Below are positions 1-7,608 of a DNA stretch of 8,901 nt, one piece after another. Under the pieces are notes generated by a model that saw only the letters and a program-made list of their open reading frames with translations, did no database searches and was not told the DNA's origin. This stretch comes from JAWWBN01 sp033720955 (GTDB lineage Bacteria; Acidobacteriota; Thermoanaerobaculia; Multivoradales; JAHEKO01). Position 1 is the first letter of the stretch; each line of letters opens with the position of its first letter. Location: the NCBI GenBank assembly GCA_033720955.1, contig JAWWBN010000161.1:1-8901 (forward strand), written 5' to 3'. The position numbers and the translations under genes are program-made.

Positions 1-868
1 CCGCCACCGCCGCCGAGCCCTCGACCAGGGTGCGGGAGGAGAGCGTCAGGTCGACCAGCGCCTCCCGGATCTCCTCCTCTTCGACCGTGACCCACTCGTC
101 CACCAGCTCGGCGCAGAGGGGGAGGGTGATCGAGCCCGGCTCGAGCCCTCCGGCCGTGGCGTCCGAGAGGGTCTCCTCGGCGGTCAGCTCCACGATCCCC
201 CCCGCCGCCACCGACTCCTGCATCACGGGGGAGGCGGCGGGCGAGCAGCCGACCACCCGGGTGCCCGGACGCTCCGCCCGCAGCCAGGCGGCGACGCCGG
301 AGATCAGCCCGCCCCCTCCCACCGCCACGTAGACCTCGTCCACCCGCGGAAGGGTGCGGCCGATCTCCACCCCCACGGTGCCCTGCCCGGCCACCACCAG
401 CGGGTCGTTGTAGGGGGAGAGGTAGGTCATCCCGCGCTCTTCGGCGTGGCGCCGCGCGGCGAGCTCGGCGCACACCGGATCGCCCTCCACCCGCCGCACC
501 CGGGGCCCGTGACGCTCGATGGCCGCCACCTTCCCGGGACGGGCGGCGGCGGGCACGAAGACCTCGGCCGCCACCCCCAGCCGCCCCGCCGCGTAGGCCA
601 CCGCCGCCCCGTGATTGCCGGTGGAGGCGGCCACCACCCCGCGACGGCGCTCCGCGTCGCCCAGGGCCAGCAGCCGGTGGAAGGCGCCGCGCACCTTGAA
701 GGAGCCGGTGTGCTGGAGGTTCTCCGCCTTGAGGACCACCGTAGCCCCGGTCCGCTCCGACAGGTCGGGAGCGGGCAGGAGAGGGGTCTCGACCACCCAG
801 GGCGCGAGGCGCCGAGCCGCCGCGGCCACCGCGGACGCCAGCTCGGCCGGGGACGGCGCCTCAGACAC
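1..868 (-). CDS. PLP-dependent serine/threonine dehydratase-like enzyme, fold type II (3' end cut by window edge)
   Basis: The first 289 residues of a pyridoxal-phosphate enzyme of the threonine dehydratase/serine racemase family, which turns hydroxy-amino acids into keto acids and ammonia or racemises them. Visible motifs: Schiff-base lysine K58 in TGSFKVRGAF, the cofactor-cradling STGNHGAA (82-89), SPYNDPLVVAGQGTVGVEIG (151-170), the phosphate-binding glycine loop VGGGGLISG (183-191), TLSDATAGG (233-241) and LVEGSAAVA (281-289). STGNHG and VEGSA, rather than SAGNHAQG and EPAGA of IlvA/TdcB, place it nearer EutB-like and serine-racemase-like dehydratases; the substrate is not decidable. A short-form protein of about 310-330 residues would lack only the last 20-40; a C-terminal ACT regulatory domain cannot be excluded. 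GTG at 868 is chosen because no in-frame ATG or GTG is seen just upstream and GGGAG lies 9 bases before it; it overlaps the addA stop by 8 bases, so translation is probably coupled. The next in-frame GTG, codon 14, is a less likely start. Confidence 0.85.
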   Translation of the reverse strand, partial: MSEAPSPAELASAVAAAARRLAPWVVETPLLPAPDLSERTGATVVLKAENLQHTGSFKVRGAFHRLLALGDAERRRGVVAASTGNHGAAVAYAAGRLGVAAEVFVPAAARPGKVAAIERHGPRVRRVEGDPVCAELAARRHAEERGMTYLSPYNDPLVVAGQGTVGVEIGRTLPRVDEVYVAVGGGGLISGVAAWLRAERPGTRVVGCSPAASPVMQESVAAGGIVELTAEETLSDATAGGLEPGSITLPLCAELVDEWVTVEEEEIREALVDLTLSSRTLVEGSAAVA

Positions 869-3800
869 CCACCAGCACTCCCGCCGCGGGCTCGCCCGTC
901 AGCCTCTCGACCGCCCGCACGTACCAGCCGAGCTGCCGTACGTACCTGGGCGGCGGCTCCCCGCCGGCGAGGTCGGTCTTGAAGTCCACCACCGTCCAGC
1001 CGCCCTCGCGCCGGTAGGCCAGGTCGACGACCCCCTCCAGCAACGAGCCCTCCTCGTCGAGCCGCAGCAGGAAGGGCATCTCCCGGTGCACCCGCTCGGC
1101 GCCGCGGGCGGCGGCGACCACCGGGTGGGCCAGCGCCGCGGCCACCGCGACGGCCGCGGCCGCGGCCTCGCCCTCCTCGGCCTCGAGCTGACGGGAGTGG
1201 AAGCCTGCGAGCTCCTCCAAGAGGGAGGGCCGCGCGTCGAAGGGGGCGTCGCGGAGCACCGAGTGGACCAGGGTGCCGAAGCGCGCCCCGGCCGGACGGC
1301 CGTCGGGCCGCTCCAGCCGCACCACCCGGGGGGGCGGCGGCTCGGGCTCGGGTCCGCGCTCCACCTCGGTCACCGCCGTCAGCCGCACGCCGGGCCGGGC
1401 GCCCAGCTCCCGCAGCCGCTCCCCCGCCTCGCGCCAGCGGTGGTAGCGCTCCAGACCGGCGCGCGCCACCCCGGGGTCGTCCCCCTCGGCCAGGATCTCC
1501 TCCTGGACCAGGCCGAAGCGCGACGGCACCTCGAGCTCGAGGACCGCCGGATCCCACCAGACCACCTGGTGATCGCCGCGCTCCGGGCGGTGGAGACCGG
1601 GTTGCACGGAGATCTCCCCCTCGCGGTCCAGCTCGGCGGGGCGCTCCAGGACCGACGCGGGGCCGAAGTCGGGACAGCCGGGGGCCGGCCGCGCCTCCCG
1701 CCACCGCTCGCGCGGCGGGTAGAGGGCGGGATTCAGGCAGGAGGTCCAGCCGCTCTGCCACTTCTCGTCGCCCACCACCGGGACCACCAGCAGGTCCCGT
1801 GCCCGGGTGGCCGCGACGTAGGCGATGCGGGCCCCTTCGGCCTCCTCCCTCGCCGTCTCGAGCTCGGCGTTCTCCACCAGCTCCCACGGCGAGAGCCCCA
1901 GCAGCCGGCGGGCGGCGAGGCCGGCCCCGGCGTCCACGAAGCCGCTGGGCTCCCGGCTGGCGGGCCGCGCCGTGGGGTCGGCCAGGACCACCACCGGGTA
2001 CTGCAGGCCCTTGGCGCGGTGCACCGTGATCAGCCGCACCCCGGCGGCCGACTCGTCGATCGGCGGGGCCGGTCGGGAGGTGAGCCGCTCGGCCTCGGCC
2101 AGGAGCTGCTCGACGAAGCCGCGGAAGGAGAGACCGCCGGAGCGCTCGAAGGTCCGGGCGCGGTCGAGGAGCTGCTGCACGTTGGCCAGCGCCTGGCTGC
2201 CCGCCGGGCGCACCGCGAAGGCGGCGTGCGACCGGCCCGCCTGGAGCAGGCGGTGGAGGGTGGCGGCGATCGGCACCCGGTTCCGCTCGCGGTGCAGCCG
2301 GGCCAGGAGTTCGAGCGCCTCGAGAATCGGCTCGAAGACCGCGCCGACGCCTTCGGGGGCCGGCCGGAAGGGGTGCAGCCGGCCCGCCTCGAGCCGGAAG
2401 CGCAGCAGCAGGTCGTCGGGGAGGGCGAAGAGCGCCCCCTTCAGGGCGGCGAAGACGGCCAGCTCGTCGTCGGGCCACTCGATCGCCACCAGGGCGGTGC
2501 GGAGGGTCTCGACCTCCTCTCGCTGATGCAGCGAGCGGCCGCCCTCGAGCACGTAGGGGACGCCGCGGGTCTCGAGCTCGCCGGCGTACTCCTGCGCCAG
2601 GTCGCGGCCCCAGGAGGCGAAGCGGCGGAACTCGAGACAGACGTGCCGCGGCTCCACGGGCACCTGGCGCCCCCCCTCCTCCACCGTCCACCCGCTCTCC
2701 CGGGTGAGCCAGTCCACGAAGGCGGCGACCGCGGGCGGCAGCGACTCCTCGATGGCACGGCCGCTGACCCGGCCCCACGGACCGTAGGGCCGCGGCACCG
2801 GCAGCGCCACCACCGAGGGCCGCTCCGAAGGCTCCGGCCGGTGCTTCTCGAGCGCCACGTAGCCCGGCTGCCCGGTGCGCTCGTCGCGCTCCAGGGCCGG
2901 GGCGAAGGCGGCGTTGACCGCCTCCTGGATCGGCCGCTGCGAGCGGAAGCTGGTGGAGAGGTAGACCATCCCCACGCCGGCCTCCTCCAGCCGCTCCCTG
3001 AGCTCCTGGTAGAGGACCACGTCGGCGCGGCGGAAGCGGTAGATCGACTGCTTCGGGTCGCCCACCGCGAACAGCTTGCCCGGAACCGGGCGCGCCGCGC
3101 GCCAGTCGTCCTGGTCGGGCTCGTCGGCGGCCAGCAGCAGGATCAGCTCGATCTGCAGCGGGTCGGTGTCCTGGAGCTCGTCCACGAAGAGGTGGGTGAA
3201 GCGCTCCTGGAGGCCGGCGCGCACCTCCCGGCTCGAGCGCACCAGGTCGCGCGCCGAGAGGAGCAGGTCGAGGAAGTCCAGCCGCCCGGTGCGCCGCTTG
3301 AGATCCTCGTACTCGGCGGTCACCTCGGCCAGCTCGGCGGCCAGGCTGGCGGCGAGATCGGCCTCCGCCCAGCGCTGGAACTGCTCGCGCCGCTCGATCA
3401 GCTCGGCCCGCTTCTCCAGCGCCTCGGCTCGGGTGACTCCCTCCGCGAAGCCGGCGCCGCGCCCCTTGCGGCGGTCGCGGGCGAAGCCGCGCAGATCGAG
3501 GATCAGCCGCGCCTCGAGGGCGTCGTAGTCGCGCCGTCCCTGGGCGGCGCGCTCGGTGCGGGCGATCCAGTCGGCCAGGCTCTCCACCGGCTCGAGCGCC
3601 CGACGCAGGTAGTCGCGAGGGTTGGCGGCGCGGCGGCCCCAGGACCCGAGCTCGAGCACCCGGTCCACCAGGTCGTCCACGGCGTGCTCGCGGTCGAAGG
3701 CCTCCCGCCGCCAGGGCGCCGGGAAGTCCCGCCACTGGGCCAGATCCCATCCCGCCATGGCCAGCCGCTCCAGCGGCCCCTCGCCGCCAAAGGGCGAGGA

Positions 3801-4316
3801 GATCCCCAGCCGGCTCAGCGCCCGCCGCAGCCCCGAGGGCATCTCGTCCAGCCGCCGCTCGACCCAGCGCCGGAAGACCCGCTCGTAGAGGGCGCGCGCC
3901 TCGTCCTCGTCCATCTCCTCGAAGCCGGGATCGATTCGCGCCTCCACCGGACGCTCGCGCAGGATCTCGGCGCAGAACGAGTGGATGGTGCCGATCTGGG
4001 CCTCCTCGAGGTGCTCGATCGCGCGCTCCAGCCGGCGGCGCTCCTGCGGATCGCGGCTTTCGCGCCGCGCCTCGTCCAGCCGCTGCCGCAGGCGGAGCTG
4101 CATCTCGCCCGCCGCCTTGCGGGTGAAGGTCACCGCCACCATGCCCTCCACCCGGCCGCGGCCCGTCCTGAGCACGTTGACCGCCCGGTCCACCAGCACC
4201 GTGGTCTTGCCGGTGCCGGCGGCCGCCTCCACCAGGAGGCTTTCGTCGAGGGAGGTCCGGATCCGCTCGCGGGCCCGCTCGTCGGCTGGGGCGCGTCGCT
4301 TCCGGTCGCCGGTCAT
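861..4316 (-). CDS. addA: AddA-type UvrD-like helicase with C-terminal PD-(D/E)XK nuclease
   Basis: Motor and 3'-strand nuclease subunit of AddAB: a 3'-5' superfamily-1A helicase that unwinds broken DNA ends. It has 1151 residues with all motifs in order: Walker A AAGTGKTT (32-39, K37/T38), Ia VAVTFTRKAAGEM (60-72), Ic GTIHSFC (109-115), II FVDELQDTDPLQ (377-388), III VGDPKQSIYRFR (418-429), IV STSFRSQRPI (454-463), V TVHRAKGLQYPVVV (764-777), VI YVAATRARDLL (833-843). The C-terminal nuclease has H1018 in GTLVH, E1079 in HREMPF, D1098 in GVVDLA, D1111 and K1113 in VDFKT, and QLGWY (1128-1132). It ends about 20 residues after the last motif, which is normal for the shorter AddA proteins. ATG at 4316 has GAGGAGGG just upstream and starts 16 bases after addB, whose product it needs as partner. 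UvrD, PcrA and Rep lack the nuclease domain; RecB is the nearest alternative but would need recC and recD, which are not here. Confidence 0.93.
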   Translation of the reverse strand: MTGDRKRRAPADERARERIRTSLDESLLVEAAAGTGKTTVLVDRAVNVLRTGRGRVEGMVAVTFTRKAAGEMQLRLRQRLDEARRESRDPQERRRLERAIEHLEEAQIGTIHSFCAEILRERPVEARIDPGFEEMDEDEARALYERVFRRWVERRLDEMPSGLRRALSRLGISSPFGGEGPLERLAMAGWDLAQWRDFPAPWRREAFDREHAVDDLVDRVLELGSWGRRAANPRDYLRRALEPVESLADWIARTERAAQGRRDYDALEARLILDLRGFARDRRKGRGAGFAEGVTRAEALEKRAELIERREQFQRWAEADLAASLAAELAEVTAEYEDLKRRTGRLDFLDLLLSARDLVRSSREVRAGLQERFTHLFVDELQDTDPLQIELILLLAADEPDQDDWRAARPVPGKLFAVGDPKQSIYRFRRADVVLYQELRERLEEAGVGMVYLSTSFRSQRPIQEAVNAAFAPALERDERTGQPGYVALEKHRPEPSERPSVVALPVPRPYGPWGRVSGRAIEESLPPAVAAFVDWLTRESGWTVEEGGRQVPVEPRHVCLEFRRFASWGRDLAQEYAGELETRGVPYVLEGGRSLHQREEVETLRTALVAIEWPDDELAVFAALKGALFALPDDLLLRFRLEAGRLHPFRPAPEGVGAVFEPILEALELLARLHRERNRVPIAATLHRLLQAGRSHAAFAVRPAGSQALANVQQLLDRARTFERSGGLSFRGFVEQLLAEAERLTSRPAPPIDESAAGVRLITVHRAKGLQYPVVVLADPTARPASREPSGFVDAGAGLAARRLLGLSPWELVENAELETAREEAEGARIAYVAATRARDLLVVPVVGDEKWQSGWTSCLNPALYPPRERWREARPAPGCPDFGPASVLERPAELDREGEISVQPGLHRPERGDHQVVWWDPAVLELEVPSRFGLVQEEILAEGDDPGVARAGLERYHRWREAGERLRELGARPGVRLTAVTEVERGPEPEPPPPRVVRLERPDGRPAGARFGTLVHSVLRDAPFDARPSLLEELAGFHSRQLEAEEGEAAAAAVAVAAALAHPVVAAARGAERVHREMPFLLRLDEEGSLLEGVVDLAYRREGGWTVVDFKTDLAGGEPPPRYVRQLGWYVRAVERLTGEPAAGVLVGV
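878..882 (-). promoter_or_regulatory. Probable ribosome-binding site of the dehydratase gene, inside addA
   Basis: GGGAG on the minus strand lies nine bases before the GTG at 868 and is embedded in the last codons of addA. The match is modest in such G-rich sequence. It helps decide the start, since no other start codon in this frame is visible nearby upstream. Confidence 0.4.
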
Positions 4317-4318
4317 GG

Positions 4319-4326
4319 CCCTCCTC
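4319..4326 (-). promoter_or_regulatory. Shine-Dalgarno site of addA
   Basis: On the minus strand GAGGAGGG lies two bases before the ATG at 4316; its first GAGG is spaced six bases from the start codon. It is the strongest ribosome-binding site seen at any of the three junctions and supports the ATG start. It begins where the 3' arm of the hairpin at 4326-4347 ends, sharing one base, so structure and ribosome binding could influence each other. Confidence 0.7.
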
Positions 4327-4347
4327 GCCGCCTCAGTCGAGGCGGCG
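4326..4347 (-). other. Perfect 9-bp hairpin at the addB/addA junction
   Basis: The arms CGCCGCCTC and GAGGCGGCG are exact reverse complements around a four-base loop, GACT on the transcript strand. The structure spans the last codons and the stop of addB (4333-4335), and its 3' arm ends at the first base of the addA Shine-Dalgarno. No T-run follows, so it does not look like an intrinsic terminator. It may only reflect GC-rich chance pairing, but it could affect coupling between addB and addA translation. Function is inferred, not shown. Confidence 0.4.
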
Positions 4348-7300
4348 CAGCTCCTCCAGCCGGGCCAGCGGCCGCCGCGGCTTGCGCGCCACCCGGCGCT
4401 CCTCCAGCGGCCCGCAGACCGGCCGGTAGTCGCAGAAGGCGCAGGCGCCCTCGCGCGGCGCCGCCGGCAGGAAGCCCTCCTCCACCGCCTCGCCCACGAT
4501 CGCCAGCACCTGTTCGACCTGCAGCTTCTGATACTCCCCGAGCGCCACCGGGATCACGTGGTAGCCGCCGCGGCGGGTGCAGTACGAGAGCCTCCCCTCC
4601 TCCACCGGCTGCTCGAGCAGCGCCTCGGCCGCCAGGGCGTAGAGCAACGGCTGCAGCACCTCGCCTCCGCCCACCGCCAGCGAGCGCTCCGGACGCGCCC
4701 GGCCGGTCTTGTGGTCGGTGACCCGCAGCCGCCCCTCGCGCTCCTCGATCAGGTCCACCGCACCCCGCACCCGGTAGCCGTCGAGGATCACCGCCGGCTC
4801 CTCCCGGCTGCCCGCGTCGCGCCCCTCGGCGGGGGGCAGGCCGAAGCTCCACTCGAAGCGCACCGGACGCCAACCCTCCCCCTCCGCGGCCATCTGGTCG
4901 ATCCAGCCTCGGAAGTCGATGCGCAGGTCGTCCATCTCCACCTTCCACACCCGCGGGATCGCCGGCGCCAGCTCCTCCTCGAAGCGACGCGCGGCGACGT
5001 CGAGCACCTCGGCCGCGGCCGCCAGCACCTCGTCGCGGTTGTCGCGGGTCACCGGCAGCAGGCCGTCCTCACGGAGCCGGGAGAGGAGGTCGAACTGCGC
5101 CTCGTGGAAGAGGCTGCCGCGGGTGAGCGGGTCGAGCCGCTCCAGGGGCGAAGGGGTCTCCCGCGGCCGCAGCCGGTGCACGCCGTGCAGCAGGAAGCGG
5201 TAGGGACAGGCGGCGTAGGCCTGGAGCGCCGTGGGCGAGTAGGCCCGCCGCCGCGGGTGCTCCTCGCGCAGCAGCCGAGCCGCCTCCGCCTGCGGCTCCA
5301 CCAGCCCGTCCGACGGGTAGAAGCGCCGCCGCCAGCGCTCCGCCCGGGCGCGCAGCGAGCGGTGGAGCGGCGCGCTCACCTCGAGCAGGTAGCGGGCGCT
5401 CCCCCGTGGCGCCTCGCCGGGGGAGCGCAGCAGGGGCTCGAGCACCGAGAGGTCGAACTCGGCGTCGTCGATGGCCTGCTCCGGGTCGCGCGCCGCCGGA
5501 AAGCCGAGCACCGAGGCGGAGGCGGTCACCGCCCGCCGCTCCAGCGCCGCCAGGTCGGGCAGCTCCCCCTCGGCCGCCCGCAGCAGGTCGAGGGCGTAGA
5601 AGGAGGGCACCCGCGGCCGTCCCAGCCGCGGATCCAGGCTGGGGTAGGAGACCACCAGGCGCTCGGCCGCCGCGGCCGCCGCGATGCGCAGCAGCAGACG
5701 CTCCTCGGCGGCCCTCTCGGTGCGGGTCGGCGGAGGACCCGGCAGCCGCACCCGCCGGTGGTCCAGCAGCAGCGGATCCTCGCCGGCTCGCCGCGGGAAG
5801 CTGCCCTCCGCCAGCCCGGGCAGGAAGACCACCTCGAACTCGCGCCCCCGCGCCTCGGCGACCGTTCCCACGAACACCCGGCCGTGGCGGCTGCCGGGCG
5901 GCGCGCCGCGCAGCTCCGTGAGCCGGGCGCTCAGGGTGCGGCGCACCTCGTCGAGACCCACCGGTCCCAGCTCCGACATCGGCGCCAGCTCGGCCAGCAG
6001 GGAGAGCACCCTCTCCGGCTGCCGCAGCGACCGCGCCGCGAGCCGCTCCAGGCGGGTCAGCCAGACGCCCCACTCGGCCCGCGCCGGCAGATCGGCGAGG
6101 TCCTCGATCAGGGGCAGGGCGAAGCGCTTGAGATGGCGGATCCGCTCGACCTGGTCCAGGAGCTGGCGGCGGCGGGTGTCGTCCTCCTCGGCGACGTGCC
6201 GGGCGCGGCGGAGCAGCTCGGCCTCCAGGCCCTCGAGCCGCCGCGCCCAGCGGTCGCGGCCGCCCACCACCGCGGCGTCCACCAGCAGCCGCTCCCACTG
6301 GAAGGGCGCCGCCAGCGACCCGGCCGGCGCCGGCTCTGCGTCGGTCTCGCGCGGCTCCTCCGCGTCGGCGCCCGGCTCACCCTCGGCGACGAACTTGAAG
6401 CTGAGCTGGGGGTCGTCGGCCGGAACGTACTCCGGCTCGGCCGTCGGCGGCGCCCCCGCCTCGGCCAGCGGCGGCACCTGGCCCAGGGAGAGGTACTCGG
6501 CGAAACGCGAGGCCGACAGGTTCTCGGCGGCGCAGGTCAGCAGCGCCAGGAAGGCTCGCCCCGCCGGGTCGGGCCGGATGACGCCGCTCGAGTGCCAGGC
6601 CGGTAGATCGGCCCGCTGGAGCGCCTCCTCCACCACCGGCAGGTAGGAGAGCGGATCGCGGAGCAGCACCGCCATCGAGTCGAAGGGCCGGCCGCGAGCC
6701 GCCAGGGCGCGGATGCGTCGGGCCACCTCGACGCACTCGCGCCCCTCACCCGGCGCCGCCAGGAAGGTCACGCTGCCGTCGTCCGACTCCGCCGGGGTCT
6801 GCTCGGCCGGGTCGAAGAGGTGGCGGCGCACCCGCTCCAGCCGGCTGGCGTCGCCGGGCGTCGCCGCGTCGAGGTCCAGGGGGAGGGCGGCCAGGCACCG
6901 CCGCCACGCCGCCACCGCCCCCTCGTCGGGGGCCAGACAGAGGGCGTGCGCCCACGACGACGACGCGACGAGACGGGCGCAGAAGCGCTCTTCGGCCGGC
7001 GTGGCCAGGGGGGCGTCCAGAAAGAGGAGCGGCGGCGGGGCGGGCGCCCCGCCGCCCCCGTCGAGGGCCGCGGCGGCCAGCTCCAGCAGCCGCGCCCGGT
7101 CGGCCAGGCCCCAGCGCTCCAGACTCTCCTGCCGGCGAGCCCGGAGACGGGCCAGGTCGCGGCCGGGGGCGCCGGCGCCCTCCAGCTCCTCGGCCGCGAT
7201 CTCCCAGAGGGAGAGCTCGCCCAGGGTGCGCGCCAGCGCAGCGGCGAAGCCGGGCAACGAGGCCACCTCGTCGAAGTAGGCCAGCTCCCCGGCGTCCAGG

Positions 7301-7608
7301 GCGGCGGCGGCGGAGCGGGCGGCGAGCGCCTCCGCCCCGAGGGCGCTGACGGGGGCGAGCCCGCGGCGGGCGAGCTCCGGGACCGCGAGCTCCGCCGCCA
7401 GCTCTGCCAGGGTCGCGCCGCGGGCCCCGAGGAGGCCGTCGCCGGCGCGAGCCAGGTCGGCCAGGAGATCGCGGGCGGCGCCCCGGGTGGCGGCTACCAC
7501 CCACACCCCGCGGCCGGGGGGTGCGGCCTCCAGCCGCTCGCGCGCCGCGGCGAGCAGCCGCCGGTTGGAGGCCGAGACCGCCAGGCCGCGGGATCCGACC
7601 GCGCTCAC
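4333..7608 (-). CDS. addB: AddB-type helicase-nuclease subunit, PD-(D/E)XK nuclease with 4Fe-4S cysteines
   Basis: Nuclease subunit of an AddAB complex that resects double-strand breaks for RecA loading; expected to cut the 5'-ended strand. It has 1091 residues, close to usual AddB length. The N-terminus has the fold-typical strand WVVAATRGAARDLL (36-49), where Walker A should be, but without GK[ST], so ATPase activity is probably lost. A motif-V-like segment, EARGREFEVVFLPGLAEG, lies at 585-602. The C-terminal nuclease shows H835 in GSLFHE, D952 in RGAVDLI, D965 and K967 in TDHKTG, and QPLLY at 986-990. Iron-sulphur ligands are C801 in ACPYRF plus C1056, C1059 and C1065 (C-x2-C-x5-C). An acidic, Pro/Ala-rich insert occupies about 376-435. 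The frame is open upstream to 8760, but that part is antisense-like shadow within mtaD; GTG at 7608, overlapping the mtaD stop as GTGA, gives the right N-terminus. It lacks a strong Shine-Dalgarno, suggesting translational coupling. Confidence 0.9.
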   Translation of the reverse strand: MSAVGSRGLAVSASNRRLLAAARERLEAAPPGRGVWVVAATRGAARDLLADLARAGDGLLGARGATLAELAAELAVPELARRGLAPVSALGAEALAARSAAAALDAGELAYFDEVASLPGFAAALARTLGELSLWEIAAEELEGAGAPGRDLARLRARRQESLERWGLADRARLLELAAAALDGGGGAPAPPPLLFLDAPLATPAEERFCARLVASSSWAHALCLAPDEGAVAAWRRCLAALPLDLDAATPGDASRLERVRRHLFDPAEQTPAESDDGSVTFLAAPGEGRECVEVARRIRALAARGRPFDSMAVLLRDPLSYLPVVEEALQRADLPAWHSSGVIRPDPAGRAFLALLTCAAENLSASRFAEYLSLGQVPPLAEAGAPPTAEPEYVPADDPQLSFKFVAEGEPGADAEEPRETDAEPAPAGSLAAPFQWERLLVDAAVVGGRDRWARRLEGLEAELLRRARHVAEEDDTRRRQLLDQVERIRHLKRFALPLIEDLADLPARAEWGVWLTRLERLAARSLRQPERVLSLLAELAPMSELGPVGLDEVRRTLSARLTELRGAPPGSRHGRVFVGTVAEARGREFEVVFLPGLAEGSFPRRAGEDPLLLDHRRVRLPGPPPTRTERAAEERLLLRIAAAAAAERLVVSYPSLDPRLGRPRVPSFYALDLLRAAEGELPDLAALERRAVTASASVLGFPAARDPEQAIDDAEFDLSVLEPLLRSPGEAPRGSARYLLEVSAPLHRSLRARAERWRRRFYPSDGLVEPQAEAARLLREEHPRRRAYSPTALQAYAACPYRFLLHGVHRLRPRETPSPLERLDPLTRGSLFHEAQFDLLSRLREDGLLPVTRDNRDEVLAAAAEVLDVAARRFEEELAPAIPRVWKVEMDDLRIDFRGWIDQMAAEGEGWRPVRFEWSFGLPPAEGRDAGSREEPAVILDGYRVRGAVDLIEEREGRLRVTDHKTGRARPERSLAVGGGEVLQPLLYALAAEALLEQPVEEGRLSYCTRRGGYHVIPVALGEYQKLQVEQVLAIVGEAVEEGFLPAAPREGACAFCDYRPVCGPLEERRVARKPRRPLARLEELRRLD

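Noticed and set aside
869..876. Exact E. coli Chi octamer GCTGGTGG at the 3' end of addA, on the minus strand
   Set aside because: Chi sequences are lineage-specific, AddAB enzymes use different ones, and the octamer recurs at other places in the window (for example near 100 and 394), as expected from GC-rich codons.
1152..1167. Perfect 16-base palindrome of GGCC/GCGGCC units
   Set aside because: It encodes a run of alanines in the AddA nuclease domain (around residues 1051-1055). Similar Ala-codon runs occur elsewhere, and there is no sign of a regulatory or recombination site.
427..3750. Minus-strand open frame of 1107 codons overlapping addA and the dehydratase
   Set aside because: An out-of-frame reading of two genes whose true frames carry complete catalytic motifs; almost pure Gly/Ala/Arg/Pro.
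615..4721. Plus-strand open frame of 1368 codons antisense to addA and part of addB
   Set aside because: It mirrors real genes on the other strand. Its composition (Gly, Arg, Pro, His, Leu, Gln) and lack of any recognisable motif are typical of antisense frames in very GC-rich DNA, where stop codons are rare.
3985..6606. Plus-strand open frame of 873 codons antisense to addB
   Set aside because: Shadow of addB: low-complexity Arg/Gln/His/Gly composition, no domain, and it spans the well-supported addB/addA junction.
4333..7608. AdnAB or a novel defence nuclease as an alternative to AddAB
   Set aside because: AdnAB subunits both carry motors, whereas this AddB has no P-loop. The motif order, cysteine spacing and adjacent AddA fit ordinary AddAB, and no toxin, sensor or other defence gene is present.
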